This document shows positions 63,299-64,000 of a DNA stretch of 64,000 bases, piece after piece (position 1 is the first letter of the stretch; every line of letters begins with the position of its first letter). The DNA comes from CAZPHU01 sp964419255 (lineage in GTDB: Bacteria > Fibrobacterota > Chitinivibrionia > Chitinivibrionales > CAYFVL01), in NCBI GenBank assembly GCA_964419255.1, contig CAYQOU010000007.1, positions 26,318 through 90,317 on the forward strand. Reading direction: 5' to 3'. The notes under the pieces were generated by a model. It made no database searches and had not been told where the DNA came from. It worked only from the letters and a program-made list of their open reading frames with translations. Made by a program: the position numbers and the translations under genes.

Positions 63299-64000
63299 TC
63301 GAAACCGCCTGCCGAAATGTTTCCATTACCAAACCATCTCACTCGATAAATGAAGGGAACAGCGGATAAGTACCTGTAGATTACACCTTATCTCAGATGC
63401 CTTTTTCCCGAAACAAACGCTCTCCTGATAAAAACAAAAATACATAATCACAATCACAGGTGATCAACATTCCACTTCTTCGATTCGATGGTCAATTCCG
63501 GCACTCACCCCCCCCATCACCAACCGGCGAGAAAGTTTGTCACCAATCGGTATTTTTTACGCATTTTTTACCATTTTCCTTACGGTGGCGATAGTGGATA
63601 CCACCCCAGGTTCACTCACGTTTGTCCCGTTACCACTCCTAATAATTTACGCTTCCCTGATATCTGCCGGCTCCCTGAACACTTTCTTATCTTGCTTACT
63701 TACAGTTTGTTACGCGTAACATTCGGGTCGCAGCTGTTTCCCATTGGCGCTCACTGACCCCCTCCCCGCAAACATCTCGGCAGACCAAAAAAGCAGTTTG
63801 GCACACCGGTTGCTCAAGTATAAGACCGATGAGAGATGTGTTATGCCATTAGAAGTGGTAGATGTGTGTGATGATGATGGGGTATCAGGTGTAAACCTGA
63901 GGAGAAAGGGAGGCGCTAGCCTCCTTTTCTTTTTTATATCAACGCCTTTTTTATATCAACGCTTCCCATCAGTTGCTCACCTGATTGACCGCAATTCTGA
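63299..64000. other. Right-end region without a convincing gene
   Basis: 702 bp. Short open frames on the plus strand lack ribosome-binding sites or plausible composition. A small stem (TCAGGT/ACCTGA, 63887-63902) and the terminator at 63909 suggest a short rightward transcript; a direct repeat of about 15 bp (TTTTTATATCAACGC, 63931 and 63946) follows. Its nature is not clear. Confidence 0.4.
63909..63936 (+). terminator. Rho-independent terminator-like hairpin
   Basis: GGAGGC pairs with GCCTCC around GCTA (63909-63924), followed by a T-rich tract (TTTTCTTTTTT). Strong enough to end a transcript coming from the left, although no gene is evident there. Confidence 0.7.

Noticed and set aside
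63843..64000. Possible small gene starting with ATG at 63843 and open to the window end
   Set aside because: No ribosome-binding site, and the frame passes straight through a terminator hairpin and a short direct repeat, so it is unlikely to encode protein.

Overview
This window looks like part of a draft or metagenome-derived chromosome of a flagellated, Gram-negative bacterium. It carries kdsB (an LPS Kdo enzyme), a Tat system, type IV pilus-type assembly genes and a sigma-54/sigma-28 flagellar regulon. The flagellar gene order (fliK-flgD-flgE-flbD-motA-motB-fliL-fliM-fliN/Y-fliO-P-Q-R-flhB) is the one seen in spirochaetes and some related deep phyla. Two very short flagellins, a PomA-like stator and the pilus/competence genes would fit Fibrobacterota (class Chitinivibrionia), but that placement is an inference and no rRNA gene is present to test it.

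Layout. (1) 1-15168, minus strand: a late flagellar operon of about 17 genes running leftwards from a near-perfect sigma-54 promoter (15153-15168), ending in a putative exported protein cut by the window edge. (2) 15.2-22.3 kb, mostly plus strand: an accessory island. It holds two REPIN-like inverted repeats, a REP-associated Y1 transposase (RAYT), a decayed oxidoreductase, tandem 107-bp REP-containing repeats, a frameshifted exported protein, and a two-gene unit. That unit is an 829-aa OmpA-like/peptidoglycan-binding/HEIGH zinc-metallopeptidase protein overlapping a gene with an Ig/BsuPI-like domain, a candidate toxin-immunity pair. (3) 22.4-33 kb: housekeeping and accessory genes (smr, M29-type aminopeptidase, tgt, dxs, a TPR-sulfotransferase, a TPR lipoprotein, zupT, a HIT protein and a thioredoxin remnant). 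(4) 33-37.7 kb: a soluble histidine kinase, two short flagellins with sigma-28 promoters, a probable glycosyltransferase and tRNA-Glu. (5) 37.7-41.6 kb: a Tat operon (tatA-tatC) with a TatB-like domain fused to 5-formyltetrahydrofolate cyclo-ligase, then rlmB. A 100-N gap follows whose two flanks are the same 55 bp, so it is an assembly artefact. (6) 41.9-51 kb: an acidic membrane-anchored protein, a GT5 glycogen synthase-like protein, a UPF0104 membrane protein, priA and a FapA/DUF342 protein. (7) 51-63.3 kb, minus strand: a tightly packed run with type IV pilus/competence genes (pilB with two MshEN domains, pilM, a PilN/O-like gene, comEA), a receiver-GAF-HD-GYP regulator, kdsB, gatC, a UvrD/PcrA helicase, rsmD, coaD and a rhomboid protease, preceded by thiL.

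Shared logic. Motility runs through the window: the sigma-54 operon builds hook, motor and export gate, the sigma-28 promoters drive filament genes, and the FapA-like protein may add regulation. The pilus operon pairs a predicted c-di-GMP phosphodiesterase with a predicted c-di-GMP-binding assembly ATPase. A small hairpin repeat with a conserved loop (GAGTGGATGA core) recurs at four intergenic sites. Three genes are frameshifted by single bases, which could be genuine decay or residual sequence error.
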